Assembly: GCA_025455505.1 (NCBI GenBank)
Contig: JALOMK010000074.1
Span: 1-8,675 of the forward strand
Reading direction: 5' to 3'
Source of the DNA: Bacteroidales bacterium
GTDB taxonomy: Bacteria; Bacteroidota; Bacteroidia; Bacteroidales; VadinHA17
Length of the DNA stretch: 8,675 nt
The position numbers and the translations under genes were made by a program. This document shows, one piece after another, positions 5,959 through 8,675 of this stretch (within the stretch, counting starts at the first letter, position 1; each line of letters begins with the position of its first letter). A model generated the notes under the pieces. The model worked only from the letters and a program-made list of their open reading frames with translations. It searched no databases and was not told the origin of the DNA.

Positions 5959-8675
5959 TTAGTATTCATCCCATGCCTTTATGGCAAGGTCGTCGATGTC
6001 GAGTTTGCAGCAGGCAAGGATGAAGGCACTTGCAAGTCTTGCATTTGTGATTAGCGGTACGTTAAAGTCAACGGCGCTTCTCCTTATTGTGTAGTCATTG
6101 TTTAGTTCCTTGTCGGTGAGGTCCTTTGGGATATTTACAACAAGGTCGACCTCCCTTGACCTTATAAGTTCAATTGTATTCGGTGATTTATCCTCGTCGG
6201 GCCAATAAGCTACATGAGCCTCTATGCCTGCGTTAAGGAGGAATTGCTGTGTTCCTCTTGTGGCATAGAGCTTGTGTCCCTTTTCGCGCAGGGCCCTTGC
6301 GCTGTTGAGGAGTTCCACCTTTGACCTGGCTTCACCGGTTGAAAGGAGGATGCTTTTTTTCGGTACCCTGTATCCGACCGAGAACATGGCTTTGAGTATG
6401 GCTTCATAGAATCCTTCTCCTATGCAGCCCACTTCGCCTGTTGAAGACATGTCGACCCCCAGAACAGGGTCGGCCTTTGCAAGACGCGAGAAGCTGAACT
6501 GGGGAGCCTTGACACCGACATAATCGAGTTCGAAGACAGTTTTTCCGGGTTTTTCAGCGGGCACTCCGAGCATTACTTTAGTTGCCAGTTCAATGAGATT
6601 TGACTTGAGCACCTTTGACACGAAAGGCATACTGCGGCTGGCCCTGAGGTTGCATTCAATAACCTTGATGTCGTTGTCTTTTGCAAGGAACTGGATGTTG
6701 AAGGGTCCTGTAATATCAAGCTCCTTTGCAATCTGCCTGGCTATTCGCTTGATCCTCCTTGCAGTCTCGAAATATATCTTTTGGGCAGGGAAAACCATGG
6801 TTGCATCTCCCGAATGCACACCGGCAAATTCGACATGCTCGCTTATTGCATAGGCAAGCATTTCCCCGTTGCGGGCAACTGCATCTATCTCTATCTCCTT
6901 GGCGTTTTCAATGAATTCCGATACAACCACGGGGTATTGCTTTGAAACCTGCGATGCAAGTTCGAGGTAGTGCGAGAGCTCGTTCCTGTTCGATACAACG
7001 TTCATCGCCGCGCCTGACAGAACGTAGGATGGCCTTACAAGCACAGGGAAGCCTATCCTGTCGACAAAGCCGAAAATGTCCTCAACCGAGGAAAGCTCCT
7101 TCCACCTTGGCTGGTTGACTCCCAGTGCGTCGAGCATTGCTGAGAACTTATGCCTGTTTTCGGCCCTGTCGATCGATACGGGAGAGGTGCCAAGGACAGG
7201 GACGTTCTCCCTGTACAGCCTCATTGCAAGGTTGTTGGGTATCTGCCCGCCGACTGATACTATGACCCCGCCGGGATTCTCAAGATCGATAATGTCGAGT
7301 ACCCTTTCGAAGGTCAGCTCATCGAAATAGAGCCTGTCACATATGTCATAGTCAGTGCTGACTGTTTCAGGGTTGTAGTTTATCATTACCGACCTGAATC
7401 CCTCCTTGCGTATTGTGTCAATTGCATTCACCGAGCACCAGTCGAATTCAACGCTCGAGCCAATCCTGTATGCGCCGGAGCCGAGCACAACTATTGATTT
7501 CCTGTCGTTCTCACAGGTTATGTCGTGTTCCGAGCCGCTGTATGTCAGGTACAGGTAGTTTGTAACTGCCGGGTATTCGGCAGCAAGCGTGTCGATCTGC
7601 TTGACGTAGGGCACTATGCCTGATTTCTTCCGGTATTCGCGCACCTTCATCAGGTCGTTGTTTATATCTTCGGGTCCGGAGCGCAGCACATGCCTTGCAA
7701 CCTGGAAATCGCTGAATCCGTTTATTTTTGCATGTGCAAGGAGCTCGTGCGGAATTTCTTCAAGACGGCTGTAACTGCAAAGTTCATCCTTGATGTTTAT
7801 TATGTTCTTCAATTTGTAGAGGAACCATTTGTCGATCCTTGTAAGCTCATAGATCCTGTCAACATCCATCCCCTGTTCGAGGGCAACTGCTATTGAGAAG
7901 ATCCTCATGTCGGTGGGTTCGGAAAGCTCCTTCTCTATATCCTTGAATCCATGGTCCCTGTTGCCGGTGAAACCATGCATCCCCTGGCCTATCATCCTGA
8001 GACCTTTCTGGATGACTTCCTCAAAGGTCCTGCCTATTGCCATTACCTCCCCGACACTCTTCATGCTGCTCCCGATGAGGTGCGAAACTCCCTCGAATTT
8101 GTTGAGGTCCCAGCGCGGTATTTTGCAGACAATATAGTCAAGTGCCGGCTCGAAACAGGCAGTTGTGTTTTTTGTTACTGAATTTGAAAGATTATGCAGC
8201 CCATAGCCAAGGCCCAGTTTTGCAGCGATGAATGCCAGAGGATACCCGGTAGCTTTTGATGCAAGGGCGCTGGACCTCGAAAGGCGCGCGTTTACTTCAA
8301 TTACCCTGTAATCTTCCGAATCGGGTGCCAGTGCGTACTGCACGTTGCACTCGCCGACTATGCCGATGTGGCGTATGATTTTGATAGACAGTTCCCTGAG
8401 CTTGTGGTATTCGCTGTTTGTCAGAGTCTGGGAAGGAGCCACAACGATGCTTTCCCCCGTATGTATCCCGAGAGGATCGAAGTTCTCCATATTGCACACA
8501 GTGATGCAGTTGTCGAACCTGTCCCTCACGACTTCATATTCAACTTCCTTCCAGCCTTTGAGCGATTCTTCAACAAGAATCTGTGTCGTATATGAAAAGG
8601 CTTTGGAAGCCAGGCTCCTCAGTTCGCCCTGGTTCGAAGCAAAACCGCTTCCCTGTCCGCCGAGGGTGTATGCCG
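5959..8675 (-). CDS. carB: Carbamoyl-phosphate synthase large subunit (5' end beyond right edge)
   Basis: CarB uses ammonia from the glutaminase subunit CarA, bicarbonate and two ATP to make carbamoyl phosphate for pyrimidine and arginine synthesis. The frame runs open from the right edge (first full codon 8671-8673) for 904 residues to TAA at 5959-5961. About 170 N-terminal residues are missing compared with the usual length of about 1,070. In order are: the end of the first ATP-grasp domain (AYTLGGQGSGF at the edge; EVNARLSRSSALASKATGYP at 8239-8298), the oligomerisation region (about 6,6xx-residue-scale segment ending near 7500), the second synthetase unit beginning VVLGSGAYRIGSSVEFDW (7438-7491), its ATP-grasp site ECNLRASRS (6631-6657), and the MGS-like allosteric domain (about 5980-6370). 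The GTG at 8527-8529 is internal, not the start. Motifs resemble eukaryotic CPSase more than E. coli CarB. carA is not visible. Confidence 0.97.
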   Translation of the reverse strand, partial: AYTLGGQGSGFASNQGELRSLASKAFSYTTQILVEESLKGWKEVEYEVVRDRFDNCITVCNMENFDPLGIHTGESIVVAPSQTLTNSEYHKLRELSIKIIRHIGIVGECNVQYALAPDSEDYRVIEVNARLSRSSALASKATGYPLAFIAAKLGLGYGLHNLSNSVTKNTTACFEPALDYIVCKIPRWDLNKFEGVSHLIGSSMKSVGEVMAIGRTFEEVIQKGLRMIGQGMHGFTGNRDHGFKDIEKELSEPTDMRIFSIAVALEQGMDVDRIYELTRIDKWFLYKLKNIINIKDELCSYSRLEEIPHELLAHAKINGFSDFQVARHVLRSGPEDINNDLMKVREYRKKSGIVPYVKQIDTLAAEYPAVTNYLYLTYSGSEHDITCENDRKSIVVLGSGAYRIGSSVEFDWCSVNAIDTIRKEGFRSVMINYNPETVSTDYDICDRLYFDELTFERVLDIIDLENPGGVIVSVGGQIPNNLAMRLYRENVPVLGTSPVSIDRAENRHKFSAMLDALGVNQPRWKELSSVEDIFGFVDRIGFPVLVRPSYVLSGAAMNVVSNRNELSHYLELASQVSKQYPVVVSEFIENAKEIEIDAVARNGEMLAYAISEHVEFAGVHSGDATMVFPAQKIYFETARRIKRIARQIAKELDITGPFNIQFLAKDNDIKVIECNLRASRSMPFVSKVLKSNLIELATKVMLGVPAEKPGKTVFELDYVGVKAPQFSFSRLAKADPVLGVDMSSTGEVGCIGEGFYEAILKAMFSVGYRVPKKSILLSTGEARSKVELLNSARALREKGHKLYATRGTQQFLLNAGIEAHVAYWPDEDKSPNTIELIRSREVDLVVNIPKDLTDKELNNDYTIRRSAVDFNVPLITNARLASAFILACCKLDIDDLAIKAWDEY

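Noticed and set aside
6593..8181. Several plus-strand ORFs inside carB
   Set aside because: All are antisense to a conserved enzyme and have no coding signature of their own.
8527..8529. GTG as the start of carB
   Set aside because: The same frame continues open and homologous to the right edge (AYTLGGQGSGF ... LKGWKEVEYEVVRD), so the gene is truncated by the window and this GTG is an internal valine.
1..8675. CRISPR array, insertion sequence, phage or defence island
   Set aside because: No spaced direct repeats, terminal inverted repeats, transposase, integrase or toxin-antitoxin frames were seen; the genes are ordinary chromosomal ones.

Overview
The window looks like a chromosomal core region of a Bacteroidota bacterium, most likely order Bacteroidales. 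Four things point there. The CarB and RecQ sequences are of the kind I associate with that group. A trigger-factor start is preceded by tRNA-Leu. The tRNA has a promoter of the Bacteroidetes type (TTTG, 19 bp, TAnnTTTG). Most genes lack Shine-Dalgarno sequences. I see no mobile element, phage gene, CRISPR array or integrase; gene content is housekeeping and cell envelope.

Layout from left to right. A minus-strand block holds tatC, then lptB, then tRNA-Leu(UAG), then the first 30 codons of tig (trigger factor), which runs off the left edge. The tRNA has its own promoter immediately after the lptB stop codon and a terminator-like hairpin after it. A 248-bp AT-rich intergenic region separates tatC from the plus-strand recQ gene, which fills positions 2170-4350. 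That region holds an imperfect inverted repeat and two doubtful small ORFs. recQ ends tail-to-tail with a minus-strand glycosyltransferase; the two stop codons share one CTAG. The right half is another minus-strand block: carB (about 170 N-terminal residues lie beyond the right edge), then a GNAT acetyltransferase, then the glycosyltransferase. A short array of four 8-bp repeats lies between carB and the acetyltransferase.

Functionally, tatC and lptB serve the envelope (folded-protein export and lipopolysaccharide transport energy). tig and the tRNA serve translation and folding. recQ is a DNA repair helicase. carB makes carbamoyl phosphate for pyrimidines and arginine. The acetyltransferase and membrane glycosyltransferase are 3 nt apart and probably co-translated, but their substrates cannot be read from sequence.

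I did not find a convincing undescribed multi-gene system. The items most worth a second look are the strikingly eukaryote-like CarB, the 8-bp repeat array after carB, the structured leader upstream of tatC, the palindrome inside the tRNA promoter, and the shared CTAG stop.
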